From positions 1 to 28,658 of the forward strand of contig JBGAIL010000045.1 in NCBI GenBank assembly GCA_044225565.1: a stretch of DNA of 28,658 bases, given 5' to 3'. Below, in pieces: positions 15,086 through 24,251 of this stretch. Under the pieces are notes generated by a model that did no database searches, was not told where the DNA came from, and saw only the letters and a list, made by a program, of their open reading frames with translations. The position numbers and the translations under genes were made by a program. Within the stretch, counting starts at the first letter, position 1. The number at the start of each line of letters is the position of its first letter. This DNA comes from CAVXAE01 sp044225565. GTDB taxonomy: Bacteria; Pseudomonadota; Gammaproteobacteria; Steroidobacterales; Steroidobacteraceae.

Positions 15086-15871
15086 ATGCGTTCCCCGGCT
15101 TCACGGCTCGCGCTGCTCCTCGCCGGCCCGGCTTTCGCGGCCTACGCCGGCGCGGCCGATGCTTCCGGCAGCCTGACCAGCAACGTGGGCGTTTCTTCCC
15201 AATACGTCTTTCGCGGACTCGCACAGACCAATGAGCGCCCTGCACTGCAGGGCGGCGCGGACTACGCGCATGCGAGCGGGCTGTATGCCGGAACCTGGCT
15301 GTCGAACATCAGCTGGTTCTCGGATACCAATGCCGGTACCAGCGCGAGCCTCGAATGGGATCTGTACGGAGGCTTCAGGAAAACCTGGAACGGGGGGCTG
15401 ACGAGCGACGTCGGCTATCTGCGCTACCAATACCCCGGCTCGTACCCGGATCTGCCGGTCGGCACGGTCGAGCCCGATACGGATGAGGTCTATCTCGCGC
15501 TCGGCTGGAAGTGGGCGAGCCTCAAGTACTCCTACGCGTTCAGCGATGTGTTCGGCGTGGAGAACAGCGACGGCAGCGACTATCTCGATCTGACGATCAC
15601 CGTGCCCGTGACCGAAAAGCTCTCCCTGGCCGCACACGCCGGCCGTCAGCGCTACACGGGTGCCAGTACTGCGGCTCGTCTGGCGGGAACGAACAACGAT
15701 GCGCTCTATACGTACGAAGACTATCGGGCGACGGCGACTTACGCCTTCGCGGAAAACTGGTCCGCGCTCGCGACGTATACGCACACGAACGCCCGCGACG
15801 CCGGATACACCGTGCGCGGCAGGAATCTCGGGGACGATCAGCTGGTGATCGGCCTCACCCGTACTTTTTGA
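15086..15871 (+). CDS. TorF-family putative porin
   Basis: This 261-residue outer-membrane beta-barrel has a signal peptide (about 1-23, LALLLAGPAFAAYAGA) followed by the family opening SLTSNVGVSSQYVFRGLAQTNERPALQGG. Alternating amphipathic strands follow, with the closing strand ending LVIGLTRTF; the terminal Phe is the barrel assembly signal. This matches the proteobacterial TorF family (TIGR02001-like), whose members are predicted small porins without firm substrates. It is the first gene of the kdp unit, only 11 nt before the next small gene, so it is very likely co-transcribed. That suggests it admits K+ or relieves diffusion limits when the pump is induced; this is inference. Confidence 0.8.
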   Translation: MRSPASRLALLLAGPAFAAYAGAADASGSLTSNVGVSSQYVFRGLAQTNERPALQGGADYAHASGLYAGTWLSNISWFSDTNAGTSASLEWDLYGGFRKTWNGGLTSDVGYLRYQYPGSYPDLPVGTVEPDTDEVYLALGWKWASLKYSYAFSDVFGVENSDGSDYLDLTITVPVTEKLSLAAHAGRQRYTGASTAARLAGTNNDALYTYEDYRATATYAFAENWSALATYTHTNARDAGYTVRGRNLGDDQLVIGLTRTF

Positions 15872-15882
15872 AGGATCGGCCC

Positions 15883-15981
15883 ATGCCCATCGAGCTCCTG
15901 GCCGTGACCGTCTCCGTGCTCCTGGTGGCCCTCACCTGGGGCCTCGTCAAACTCGCGGATGGCCTGCAGGTGCGCAAATGA
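15883..15981 (+). CDS. 32-residue single-span membrane peptide preceding kdpF
   Basis: A tiny coding region starts at ATG 15883, with AAGGA (15871-15875) 7 nt upstream. It encodes a short N terminus, one hydrophobic helix (about 5-24, LLAVTVSVLLVALTWGLV) and a charged tail (LADGLQVRK). Its TGA overlaps the kdpF ATG by 4 nt. Small membrane peptides at this place are common in proteobacterial kdp operons and usually go unnamed. It may be a second KdpF-like stabiliser or a pump-specific regulator. Coding is supported by spacing, overlap and hydrophobicity rather than by a known domain. Confidence 0.65.
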   Translation: MPIELLAVTVSVLLVALTWGLVKLADGLQVRK

Positions 15982-16070
15982 GTCTCATGAACGCGATCGG
16001 GCTGCTGCTGGCCCTCGGTCTCGCCGCCTATCTCGTGGTGGCGCTGCTGTTTCCGGAGAAATTCCAGTGA
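15978..16070 (+). CDS. kdpF: KdpF, small subunit of the K+-transporting ATPase
   Basis: This 30-residue peptide is one hydrophobic helix (IGLLLALGLAAYLVVALLF) ending PEKFQ, the usual KdpF ending (YLxxALLxPEKF). KdpF binds the KdpA-KdpB interface in the membrane and stabilises the complex. The ATG at 15978 overlaps the previous stop (ATGA), and its stop overlaps the GTG start of kdpA (GTGA). An internal ATG at 15987 is a possible alternative start. Confidence 0.85.
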   Translation: MSLMNAIGLLLALGLAAYLVVALLFPEKFQ

Positions 16071-17875
16071 CTGCCCAGGGCCTGCTGCAGGTCGCGCTGT
16101 GTCTCGGCGTGCTGATCCTGCTGGTCAAACCGCTCGGCGGCTACATGGCGGCAGTCTACGAAGGCCGGCGCACGTTCCTGTCTCCCGTGTTCGGTCCGCT
16201 CGAGCGGCTCACCTATCGTCTGAGCGGAGTGGAGGAGAAGCGCGAGACCGGCTGGAAGCGCTACGCGCTGGGGGTATTACTCTTCAACATCGCCGGATTC
16301 GCTTTCGTCTACCTGCTGCAGCGTCTGCAAGGCGTGCTGCCGTTGAATCCGCAAGGATTCCCCGCCATCAGCCCGGACTCGTCATTCAATACCGCCGTCA
16401 GCTTCGCGACGAACACCAACTGGCAGGGCTACGGCGGCGAGGCCACCATGAGCTATCTCACGCAGATGCTCGGCCTCACGGTGCAGAATTTCGTCTCCGC
16501 GGCATCCGGGATGGCCGTGCTCATCGCGCTCATCCGGGGATTCGTCCGCCGTCAGGCGAGCGAGATCGGCAACTTCTGGGTCGATCTCACCCGCAGCACG
16601 CTCTACATCCTGCTGCCGCTGTCCGTGATCCTGGCCATCCTGCTGATGTCGCAGGGCGTCGTGCAGACCTTTGCCCCGTACAAGACCGTCTCGCTCGTCG
16701 AGCCCGTCACGATCGAGGTGCCGGTCAAGGATGCTGCAGGCAACCCGGTCGTCGATGCCGGCGGCAAAGCCTTGACGAAACCGCAGGTGATCACCGAGCA
16801 GACCATCCCGCTGGGGCCTGCGGCCAGCCAGGTCGCGATCAAGCAGTGGGGTACGAATGGCGGGGGATTCTTCAACGTGAACTCCGCGCATCCGCTCGAG
16901 AACCCCACTCCGCTGAGCAATTTCTTCGAGCTGCTCGCGATCCTGCAGATCGGCGCGGCGCTGTGCTACACCTTCGGCAAAATGGTCGGCAACACGCGCC
17001 AGGGTTGGGCGCTGCTCGCCGTGATGCTCATCATCTTCGTGCCGCTGACGCTCGGCTGCTTCTCGGCCGAGCAGAGCGGTAACCCGCACCTCGCAGCACT
17101 CGGCGCCGATCAGTCCGCCAGCGATATGCAATCGGGCGGCAACATGGAAGTCAAGGAAGTGCGCTTCGGCATTGCCAGCTCGACGCTGTGGGCCGCCGCG
17201 ACCACCGCCGCTTCCAACGGCTCGGTCAACTCGATGCACGACTCGTTCACGCCGCTCGGCGGGTTGGTGCCGATGTGGCTCATGCAGCTCGGTGAGATCG
17301 TCTTCGGCGGCGTCGGCAGCGGCCTCTACGGCATGCTGATGTTTGCCGTGGTGGCCGTGTTCCTGGCGGGGCTCATGGTCGGGCGCACTCCCGAGTATCT
17401 GGGGAAGAAGATCGAGGCCTACGAGGTGAAGATGGCCTCGATCGTGCTCCTCGTGCCGCCGCTGGTGGTCCTGATCGGCACCGCTCTGGCCAGCGTGCTT
17501 CCCGCGGGCACGAGCAGTGTGGCGAACCCTGCCGTGCACGGCTTCTCCGAGATCCTGTACGCCTTCTCATCGGCAGGCAACAACAACGGCAGCGCGTTCG
17601 CGGGCCTTTCCGCCAATACGCCGTTCTACAACTTCGCGCTCGGCATCGCGATGTGGCTCTCGCGGTACTGGGTGATGATTCCGGTGCTCGCCATAGCGGG
17701 AAGTCTCGCCGCCAAGCGCGCGACGGCCGTCACCGCCGGCACGTTGCCGACTCACACGCCGCTCTTCGTCGTGGTGCTGGTCGGCGTCATCCTGATGGTG
17801 GGCGCGCTCACGTTCCTGCCCGCACTCGCCCTCGGGCCCATCGTCGAGCATCTCCAGATGCTCGGGAAGAATTGA
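16067..17875 (+). CDS. kdpA: KdpA, K+-binding channel-like subunit of the Kdp ATPase
   Basis: The product is a 602-residue inner-membrane protein with about 10 spans, related to Trk/Ktr-type K+ channels. Selectivity-filter loops are visible: TNTNWQGYGGE (115-125), TNGGGFF (263-269) with the following NSAHPLENPTPLSN, and AGNNNGSAFAGL (503-514). It selects and passes K+, driven by ATP hydrolysis in KdpB. The length is as usual for KdpA. The GTG start gives a 4-nt overlap with kdpF; upstream in-frame codons would extend back into kdpF and are rejected. The next gene, kdpB, starts 2 nt after the stop. Confidence 0.95.
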   Translation: MTAQGLLQVALCLGVLILLVKPLGGYMAAVYEGRRTFLSPVFGPLERLTYRLSGVEEKRETGWKRYALGVLLFNIAGFAFVYLLQRLQGVLPLNPQGFPAISPDSSFNTAVSFATNTNWQGYGGEATMSYLTQMLGLTVQNFVSAASGMAVLIALIRGFVRRQASEIGNFWVDLTRSTLYILLPLSVILAILLMSQGVVQTFAPYKTVSLVEPVTIEVPVKDAAGNPVVDAGGKALTKPQVITEQTIPLGPAASQVAIKQWGTNGGGFFNVNSAHPLENPTPLSNFFELLAILQIGAALCYTFGKMVGNTRQGWALLAVMLIIFVPLTLGCFSAEQSGNPHLAALGADQSASDMQSGGNMEVKEVRFGIASSTLWAAATTAASNGSVNSMHDSFTPLGGLVPMWLMQLGEIVFGGVGSGLYGMLMFAVVAVFLAGLMVGRTPEYLGKKIEAYEVKMASIVLLVPPLVVLIGTALASVLPAGTSSVANPAVHGFSEILYAFSSAGNNNGSAFAGLSANTPFYNFALGIAMWLSRYWVMIPVLAIAGSLAAKRATAVTAGTLPTHTPLFVVVLVGVILMVGALTFLPALALGPIVEHLQMLGKN

Positions 17876-17877
17876 TC

Positions 17878-19981
17878 ATGAACACGGCGACTCGAGCTCA
17901 AACCGACTTCCTGGCGAGCCCCCGTGCCCGGGCGCCACTGCTCACGCGGGCGATCGTGCTGGCGGCGATCCGCGATTCCTTCGCGAAACTCAGCCCGAAG
18001 GTGCAGTTCCGAAATCCCGTGATGTTCGTGGTGCTGGTCGGGAGTCTCTTCACGACGGTGCTCGGGATGGGCGCCGCGCTGGGCAGGATCGGGAACGCCG
18101 GCCATCCGGCCTTCATCCTCGCCATCGCCGGCTGGCTCTGGCTGACGGTGCTCTTCGCGAACTTCGCGGAAGCCGTGGCCGAGGGTCGCGGCAAGGCACA
18201 GGCCGCCACGCTGCGCTCGATGCGCCGGCACGTTCACGCCAAGCGCCTCCTCGGCACGGATCGCATGCAGTATCAAATGTGCGAGGCGAACGCGCTCAGG
18301 CGCGGCGACCTCGTGCTGGTCGAGGCCAACGACACCATTCCTGCGGACGGCGAGATCGTCGAGGGCGTGGCCTCCGTCAACGAGAGCGCCGTCACCGGCG
18401 AATCCGCCCCCGTTCTGCGCGAGGCCGGCGGTGACTTCTCCTCGGTGACCGGAGGGACGCGCGTGCTCTCGGACTGGATCGTCGTCAAGAGAGTGACGAG
18501 GAGAAGGCTTCCTCGACCGGATGATCGCGATGGTCGAAGGCGCGAAACGCGGCCGCACGCCGAACGAGATCGCGCTCTCCATCCTGCTCGCGATGCTCAC
18601 GCTGATCTTCCTCCTGGCGACGGCGACGCTGGCGCCGTTCTCCCAGTATGCGGTGACGAGCTCGGGTGCCGGATCGGTCGTCTCGCTGACGGTGCTGATC
18701 GCACTGCTGGTATGCCTGATCCCGACCACCATTGGGGCGCTGCTGTCCGCCATCGGCATCGCGGGGATGGACCGCATGATCCGCGCCAACGTCATCGCCA
18801 CTTCCGGCCGAGCGGTGGAGGCGGCAGGGGATGTTGACGTGCTGCTGCTGGACAAGACCGGCACGATCACGCTCGGCGATCGTCATGCGTCCGCGTTCCA
18901 TCCCGCCCCGTCCGTCGACAAGCGCGAGCTCGCCGATGTGGCCCAACTGGCCTCGCTCGCCGACGAGACCCCCGAAGGCCGCTCGATCGTCGTGCTCGCG
19001 AAGGAACAGTTCCAGCTGCGCGGACGGGATCTGGCCACGACGCCACATGCCTTTCACAAGTTCTCGGCCCAGTCGCGCATGAGCGGCGTCGACCTCGAGG
19101 GCCGGGAGTTGCGCAAAGGCGCGGCGGATGCGGTGCGGAAGTTCGTCGAGTCGCACGGCGGAGCCTGGCCCGCCACGGTCACCGAGACGGTGGAGACGAT
19201 TGCGCGCAAAGGCGCCACTCCGCTCGTCGTCGCGGAAGGGCGCCGGGTGATGGGGGTGGTCGAGCTTCGCGACATCGTCAAGGGGGGCATTCGGGAGCGA
19301 TTCGCCGAGCTTCGCCAGATGGGCATCAAGACCGTCATGGTCACGGGCGACAATCGCCTGACCGCGGCGTCCATCGCAGCCGAGGCCGGAGTCGATGAGT
19401 TTCTGGCGGAAGCGACGCCCGAAGCGAAACTCGACCTGATCCGCAAGCACCAGTCCGAAGGCCGCCTGGTCGCGATGTGCGGCGACGGCACCAACGATGC
19501 GCCGGCGCTCGCGCAAGCGGACGTGGCGGTGGCGATGAACACCGGCACGCAAGCGGCCAAGGAAGCCGGCAACATGGTGGATCTCGACTCCAACCCCACC
19601 AAGCTCATCGAGGTCGTGGACGTCGGCAAGCAGATGCTGGTCACGCGCGGCGCGCTGACGACGTTCTCCATCGCAAACGACGTCGCCAAGTACTTCGCGA
19701 TCATCCCGGCCGCCTTCGCGACGACCTATCCGGCGCTCGATGCGCTCAACGTCATGCGGCTCGCGAGCCCCGAGAGCGCCATTCTCTCGGCGGTCATCTT
19801 CAATGCGCTCATCATCGTCGCCCTCGTGCCGCTCGCGCTGCGGGGAGTCAAGACCCGCGCCGCGTCGGCTGCCGTCCTGTTGCGCAAGAACCTGTTGATC
19901 TATGGGCTGGGCGGCCTCGTCGCGCCCTTCATCGGCATCAAGCTGATCGATCTGCTGTTGACCCTCTTCGGCTGGGTCTGA
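17878..19981 (+). pseudogene. kdpB: KdpB, P-type ATPase subunit, frameshifted in the A domain
   Basis: This is the energy-coupling subunit of the high-affinity K+ pump. The first 207 codons (17878-18498) give the N-terminal spans and actuator domain, including NESAVTGESAPV and GGTRVLSDWIVVK. The frame then changes, and from 18506 it continues GFLDRMIAMVEGAKR, CLIPTTIG in the ion path, the phosphorylated Asp in DKTGTIT (18851), VMVTGDN and GDGTNDAPAL, to a normal C terminus. The linker ANPGE expected between VT and GFLDR needs 15 bases but only 7 are present, so about 8 bases appear lost at 18499-18505. Restoring them gives about 703 residues, normal for KdpB. As written the pump would not work. 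kdpA, kdpC, kdpD and kdpE are intact, so a sequence error is a serious alternative. Confidence 0.88.
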
Positions 19982-19991
19982 GGTATCCGTC

Positions 19992-20564
19992 ATGCTGCGC
20001 GAGCTGCGTCCGACACTGTCGATCTTCCTGGTCCTGACCCTGGTGACCGGGGTGATCTACCCCGCCGTCGTCACCGGAATCGGCAGGATCCTGTTCGCTG
20101 ATCAAACGAGTGGCAGCCTGGTCGAGCGCGACGGTCGCGCGATGGGGTCGGCGCTGATCGGTCAGCCGTTCTCGAGCCCCGGGTATTTCTGGTCCCGCCC
20201 CTCGGCGACGGCGCCGCAACCCTACAACGGCGCCGCCTCGAGCGGGTCGAATCAGGGCCCGCTGAATCCCGCGCTTCGATCCGCCGTGCAGGAGCGGATC
20301 GCGGCGCTGCGCGCCGCCGATCCGGGAAACACGAAGCCGGTGCCCATCGACCTCGTGACCGCCTCGGGCAGCGGCCTCGATCCGCACATCTCACCCGCTG
20401 CCGCCGAATACCAGGTCGCGCGCGTCGCACGGGCCAGGGGCCTCGATGCGGGGCGAGTACGTGCCGAAGTGCAAAAGGCGACCGAAGGCCGTACATTCGG
20501 GGTCCTGGGGGAGCCGCGAGTCAACGTTCTCGAGCTCAATCTGGCGCTCGACGCGCTGAAGTGA
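19992..20564 (+). CDS. kdpC: KdpC, assembly/ATP-affinity subunit of the Kdp ATPase
   Basis: This 190-residue protein has one N-terminal membrane helix (about 9-30, LSIFLVLTLVTGVIYPAVVTGI) and an extracytoplasmic domain. It carries family motifs GSALIGQPFSSPGYFWSRPSA, YNGAASSGSNQGPLNP, and VTASGSGLDPHISPAAA near residue 125. KdpC stabilises the KdpA-KdpB complex and raises its apparent ATP affinity. It starts 10 nt after kdpB with a GAGG upstream, and its length is normal. Confidence 0.95.
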   Translation: MLRELRPTLSIFLVLTLVTGVIYPAVVTGIGRILFADQTSGSLVERDGRAMGSALIGQPFSSPGYFWSRPSATAPQPYNGAASSGSNQGPLNPALRSAVQERIAALRAADPGNTKPVPIDLVTASGSGLDPHISPAAAEYQVARVARARGLDAGRVRAEVQKATEGRTFGVLGEPRVNVLELNLALDALK

Positions 20565-20583
20565 CTCCAAGGTGAGCTGACCC

Positions 20584-23286
20584 ATGGCCGAAGACCGGCC
20601 GGACCCGGATGCGCTGCTCGCGCAGGTGCAGGCCGAAGAGGCCCGCGCACGGCGCGGGCGATTGCGCATCTTCTTCGGCGGCACCGCGGGCGTAGGCAAG
20701 ACCTACTCCATGCTCGAAGCGGCCCGCAACGCGGCGGCTTCGGGAACCGACGTAGTGATCGGCTACATCGAGCCGCACGGGCGCGTCGAGACCGAGCGGC
20801 TCATGGAGGGGCTCGAGAAGCTGCCGACGCTCACCGTTCGCTATCGCGACATCGTGCGGCAGGAATTCGACCTCGATGCCGCGCTCGCCCGAAAGCCCGC
20901 CATCCTGCTCGTCGACGAGCTCGCCCACTCCAATCTCGCCGGAGGCGAGCCGCCACCGCGCCACCCCAAGCGCTGGCAGGACATCGAGGAGCTGCTCGAC
21001 GCCGGAATCAACGTGTGGACGACGGTGAACGTCCAGCATCTCGAGAGCCTGAACGACGTGGTGGCGCAGATCACCGGTGTCAGGCAGCGCGAGACCGTGC
21101 CCGATCGCATCTTCGACGAGGCCGACGAAGTCGAGCTGATCGACCTGCCGCCGGACGACCTCATCGCACGCCTGCATGCGGGCAAGATCTACGTGCCCAG
21201 GGAAGCGCGCACGGCCGTCGACCGGTTCTTTCGCAAATCCAATCTCCTCGCCTTGCGCGAGCTCGCGCTACGGCGCACGACGGGTCGGGTCGAAGCCGCT
21301 TCCCGCGCGCAGGCGGATCCGGGGACGCGCGGCTATCTCGCGCGCGACCGGATTCTGGTGGCGGTGGGTCCCGACTCGCAGGCGGAGCAGCTGGTGCGTG
21401 CCGGCAAGCGGATCGCCGACGCGCTCGATGCCGATTGGACTGCAATCTACGTGGAAACGCCTGCGCTGCTCAGGCTGTCGGAGGCCGATCGCAACCGGCG
21501 CATCAACGTGCTGCGGCTGGCGGAATCGCTGGGCGCGGAGACGGTGACCCTCGATGGTCCTTCCGCGTCCGCCGCTATTTTCGAGTACGCGCGCACGCGC
21601 CACGCCACTCGCGTCATCGTCGGCGCGCCGAAGCGCAGCGGCCTGAGCGCGTGGCTACGGCCTTCGACGCCCCAGAAGCTCATCGCTCATGCGCGCGGGT
21701 TCGACGTGTTGACCATCACTCCCCCGGAGCAGGGCCAGAATCCGGGGCAGGGCGCTCAGCCGGGCACGGGCGCCAGGCAGGTCAATGGCGATCGCCGGTT
21801 CGAGCCGCGGCGATATGCCTGGGCACTCCTCGTGAGCGCGATCTCCACTGCCGTCGCGTTCGCGATCTATCCCTATGTAGAGCTGGTCAACGTCGTCATG
21901 ATGTATCTGCTGGGCGTCACCATCGCCGGCTTGCGCCTGGGCAGAGGGCCATCCGTGCTGACTTCCGTCGTCAGCGTGCTGACGTTCGATTTCTGTTTCG
22001 TTCCGCCCCGGTACACCCTGGCCATCGCCGACGTGCAGTACCTGATCACGTTCGTCGTGATGATGATCGTCGCGCTCGTCATTGCAAGCCTCATGGCCAG
22101 CGTACGACAGCAGACGCGCGTGGCAGGGGCGCGCGAACGGCGCACTGCGCTTCTTTATGCCATGAGCCGCGAACTCACTGCCACGCGGGACCTCGCCAAC
22201 ATGGCCCGTGTCGCCGTGCGGCACGTCGCTGAAGTGTTCGAGTGCCAGGCCGTCGTGCTGCTGCCGGATGCTTCCGGCAAACTGCAATATCCGCAGGAGC
22301 TGCCGCTCGACGTGTCGTTCGTCGATGCGGATCTTGCCGTGGCCCAATGGGTCGCCGATCACGGGCGGCGCGCAGGATTGGGGTCCGATACATTGCCTGC
22401 CTCGAAGGGTGCCTATCTGCCCCTCGGCGAGCGTGAGCGCACTTTCGGCGTGCTGGCCGTGCTGCCAGCCAATCCACGCCGGGTGCTTCTGCCCGAGCAG
22501 AGCCATCTCCTCGAAACCTTCGCGGGCCAGATCGCGCTCGCCCTGGAGCGGGTGAAGCTCTCCGAGGGTGCAGAAAGCGCCCGGATCGCCGCCGAGGCGG
22601 AGAGCTTCCGGAATACGTTGCTGGCGTCGATCTCCCATGACCTGCGCACGCCGCTCGCCGTCATCGCAGGCGCCGGCAGCACGCTCGCGCGGCGCACGCC
22701 GACTCTGGATGAGAGCACTCGCGTCTCCCTCGGGCGATCGATCGAAGGCAAGGCGCAGGAAATGTCCGAGCTGGTGTCCAATGTGCTCGACCTGCTGCGG
22801 CTGGAGTCCGGTCAGGTCACTCTGCGCCGGGACTGGCAGGCACTGGACGACCTGGTGGGCGCAGCCCTGCATCGCCTCGAGGAGCGTCTGGCGCAGCACT
22901 CCGTCGATGTGAATCTCCGTGAGGACCTGCAGCCCGTCAACGTGGATGCAACATTGATCGTGCAGGTGCTGTACAACCTTCTGGACAACGCCATCAAGCA
23001 CACCCCGCCCGGCACGCGCATCGGCATCTCGGCCGTCGTCGATGGGGAGTTCCTGCGGATCACGGTGGATGACGACGGGCCCGGGCTGCCGCATCTCGAT
23101 CCCGCGCGGCTCTTCGACAAGTTCCAGCGCGGCAATGCCGAGGGCCCCATCGTGGGTGTCGGGTTGGGCCTCACCATCTGTCGCGCCATCGTTCAGGCGC
23201 ACGGCGGAACGATCGAGGCGCGGCACAGAGCGGGCGGTGGCGCCCGGTTCGAGTTCACCTTGCCGCTGACGGAGCCGGTGAAGTGA
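20584..23286 (+). CDS. kdpD: KdpD, K+/turgor sensor histidine kinase
   Basis: This 900-residue sensor has an N-terminal KdpD domain with the Walker A motif GGTAGVGKT (32-40) and the family segments GYIEPHGRVET, LLVDELAHSN and NVWTTVNVQHLESLND. A universal-stress-protein-like domain follows (about 255-380). Four membrane spans lie at about 410-505, then a GAF-like domain (about 520-660). The histidine kinase core has His685 in ISHDLRTPL, the N box LLDNAIKH, and the G boxes DDDGPGLP and GVGLGLTI. KdpD phosphorylates KdpE when K+ is scarce. The ATG at 20584 is preceded by AAGGTGA. Its stop overlaps the kdpE GTG (GTGA), fitting paired synthesis. Nothing appears missing. Confidence 0.96.
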   Translation: MAEDRPDPDALLAQVQAEEARARRGRLRIFFGGTAGVGKTYSMLEAARNAAASGTDVVIGYIEPHGRVETERLMEGLEKLPTLTVRYRDIVRQEFDLDAALARKPAILLVDELAHSNLAGGEPPPRHPKRWQDIEELLDAGINVWTTVNVQHLESLNDVVAQITGVRQRETVPDRIFDEADEVELIDLPPDDLIARLHAGKIYVPREARTAVDRFFRKSNLLALRELALRRTTGRVEAASRAQADPGTRGYLARDRILVAVGPDSQAEQLVRAGKRIADALDADWTAIYVETPALLRLSEADRNRRINVLRLAESLGAETVTLDGPSASAAIFEYARTRHATRVIVGAPKRSGLSAWLRPSTPQKLIAHARGFDVLTITPPEQGQNPGQGAQPGTGARQVNGDRRFEPRRYAWALLVSAISTAVAFAIYPYVELVNVVMMYLLGVTIAGLRLGRGPSVLTSVVSVLTFDFCFVPPRYTLAIADVQYLITFVVMMIVALVIASLMASVRQQTRVAGARERRTALLYAMSRELTATRDLANMARVAVRHVAEVFECQAVVLLPDASGKLQYPQELPLDVSFVDADLAVAQWVADHGRRAGLGSDTLPASKGAYLPLGERERTFGVLAVLPANPRRVLLPEQSHLLETFAGQIALALERVKLSEGAESARIAAEAESFRNTLLASISHDLRTPLAVIAGAGSTLARRTPTLDESTRVSLGRSIEGKAQEMSELVSNVLDLLRLESGQVTLRRDWQALDDLVGAALHRLEERLAQHSVDVNLREDLQPVNVDATLIVQVLYNLLDNAIKHTPPGTRIGISAVVDGEFLRITVDDDGPGLPHLDPARLFDKFQRGNAEGPIVGVGLGLTICRAIVQAHGGTIEARHRAGGGARFEFTLPLTEPVK

Positions 23287-23987
23287 CCCGGGCGATGCAC
23301 CGCATCCTGATCATCGAGGATGACGCTGACATCCGTAACGTGCTGCGCACGCTCCTCGAGCAGCACCAGTACCGGGTTGTCGAGGCGAGCACGGCCGCAC
23401 GCGGAGGGATCGAGGCCCGGGCCCACAAGCCGGACCTGCTCCTGGTGGACCTGGGGTTGCCCGATGCCGATGGAGTCACGGTGATCCGCGGAGTTCGTAC
23501 CTGGTCCACGGTTCCCATTCTCGTGCTCTCGGCGCGAATGCAGGAGGATCAGAAGATCGCCGCACTCGACGCCGGCGCCGACGACTACGTGACGAAGCCT
23601 TTCAGCACACCCGAGCTGCTGGCCCGGGTGCGCGCGGCTCTTCGGCGCAACGTGCGCACGCCGGAGCAATCGCAGGCGCTCAAGTTCGGTGGAGCGATGG
23701 TCAATCTGGCCACGCGCGAGGCGCGCCATGAGAGTGGAGAGAGCCTGCATTTGACGCCGCTCGAGCATCGATTGCTCGAGACGCTCGCCCGCCGTGCCGG
23801 ACTCGTGGTGAAGCAGGACCTGCTGTTGAAGGAAGTATGGGGGCCCGGGCGGGTCCACGATACGCGCAGCCTGCGCGCCTGCATCAAGAACCTGCGACAG
23901 AAGCTCGAGCCGGATCCCGCGCGACCCAGGTATCTCCTGACGGAGACCGGGATCGGGTATCGGTTGCGGCAGGAGGAGGCGGGCTGA
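23283..23987 (+). CDS. kdpE: KdpE, OmpR-type response regulator
   Basis: The product has 234 residues. The receiver domain has acidic Glu12/Asp13/Asp14, the phospho-acceptor Asp56 in LLLVDLGLPDADG, Ser83 in VLSAR and Lys105 in VTKPFS. A C-terminal winged-helix domain follows, with LTPLEHRLLETLARRAGLVV, DTRSLRACIKNLRQKLE and ETGIGYRL. Phosphorylated KdpE activates kdp transcription. The start is GTG 23283 by overlap with kdpD; ATG 23295 is an alternative that would remove four residues. It is the last gene of the operon; a weak terminator-like hairpin lies about 115 nt downstream. Confidence 0.95.
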   Translation: MTRAMHRILIIEDDADIRNVLRTLLEQHQYRVVEASTAARGGIEARAHKPDLLLVDLGLPDADGVTVIRGVRTWSTVPILVLSARMQEDQKIAALDAGADDYVTKPFSTPELLARVRAALRRNVRTPEQSQALKFGGAMVNLATREARHESGESLHLTPLEHRLLETLARRAGLVVKQDLLLKEVWGPGRVHDTRSLRACIKNLRQKLEPDPARPRYLLTETGIGYRLRQEEAG

Positions 23988-24103
23988 TCCGCTTCGGATG
24001 GTGCACGAGGGCGGCATCCAGCCTTCCACTCGTCCCCGTCGGTCTGCGTCTGCGGCCTTCTGCGTTTGAGTCCTTGCCCTGAGCGCGCCACGCTCCGTCC
24101 TTC

Positions 24104-24127
24104 AAGCTCCCGAGCTTTAAGTTTTTC
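24104..24127 (+). terminator. Weak terminator-like hairpin after the kdp operon
   Basis: AAGCT-CCCG-AGCTT, a short stem-loop, is followed by TAAGTTTTTC. The stem is weak (5 bp) but is followed by a T-rich run in otherwise GC-rich DNA, so it may end kdp transcripts. It lies in the 264-nt gap 23988-24251, which otherwise holds only an imperfect repeat (24121-24128 with 24143-24149) that might be an operator for the receptor gene. I see no coding signal in that gap. Confidence 0.35.
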
Positions 24128-24251
24128 TATCGAGGGTGTTGAAGAAAACTCGGTGGCACGCCGCCCGGGACCTTGTTACTACTCCGACTCCGAGGGCGCT
24201 CCTGCGAAAAGTCAGCGGGAACGGCCGGCGAACACGTTTCGGGGGGGCTAC

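Noticed and set aside
18490..18510. Programmed frameshifting as the explanation for the kdpB frame change
   Set aside because: There is no clear slippery heptamer, and a conserved linker is missing; a deletion or sequence error fits better.
18485..19993. A 502-codon - strand open frame over kdpB
   Set aside because: This is a shadow of the KdpB frame; the + strand has all P-type ATPase motifs.
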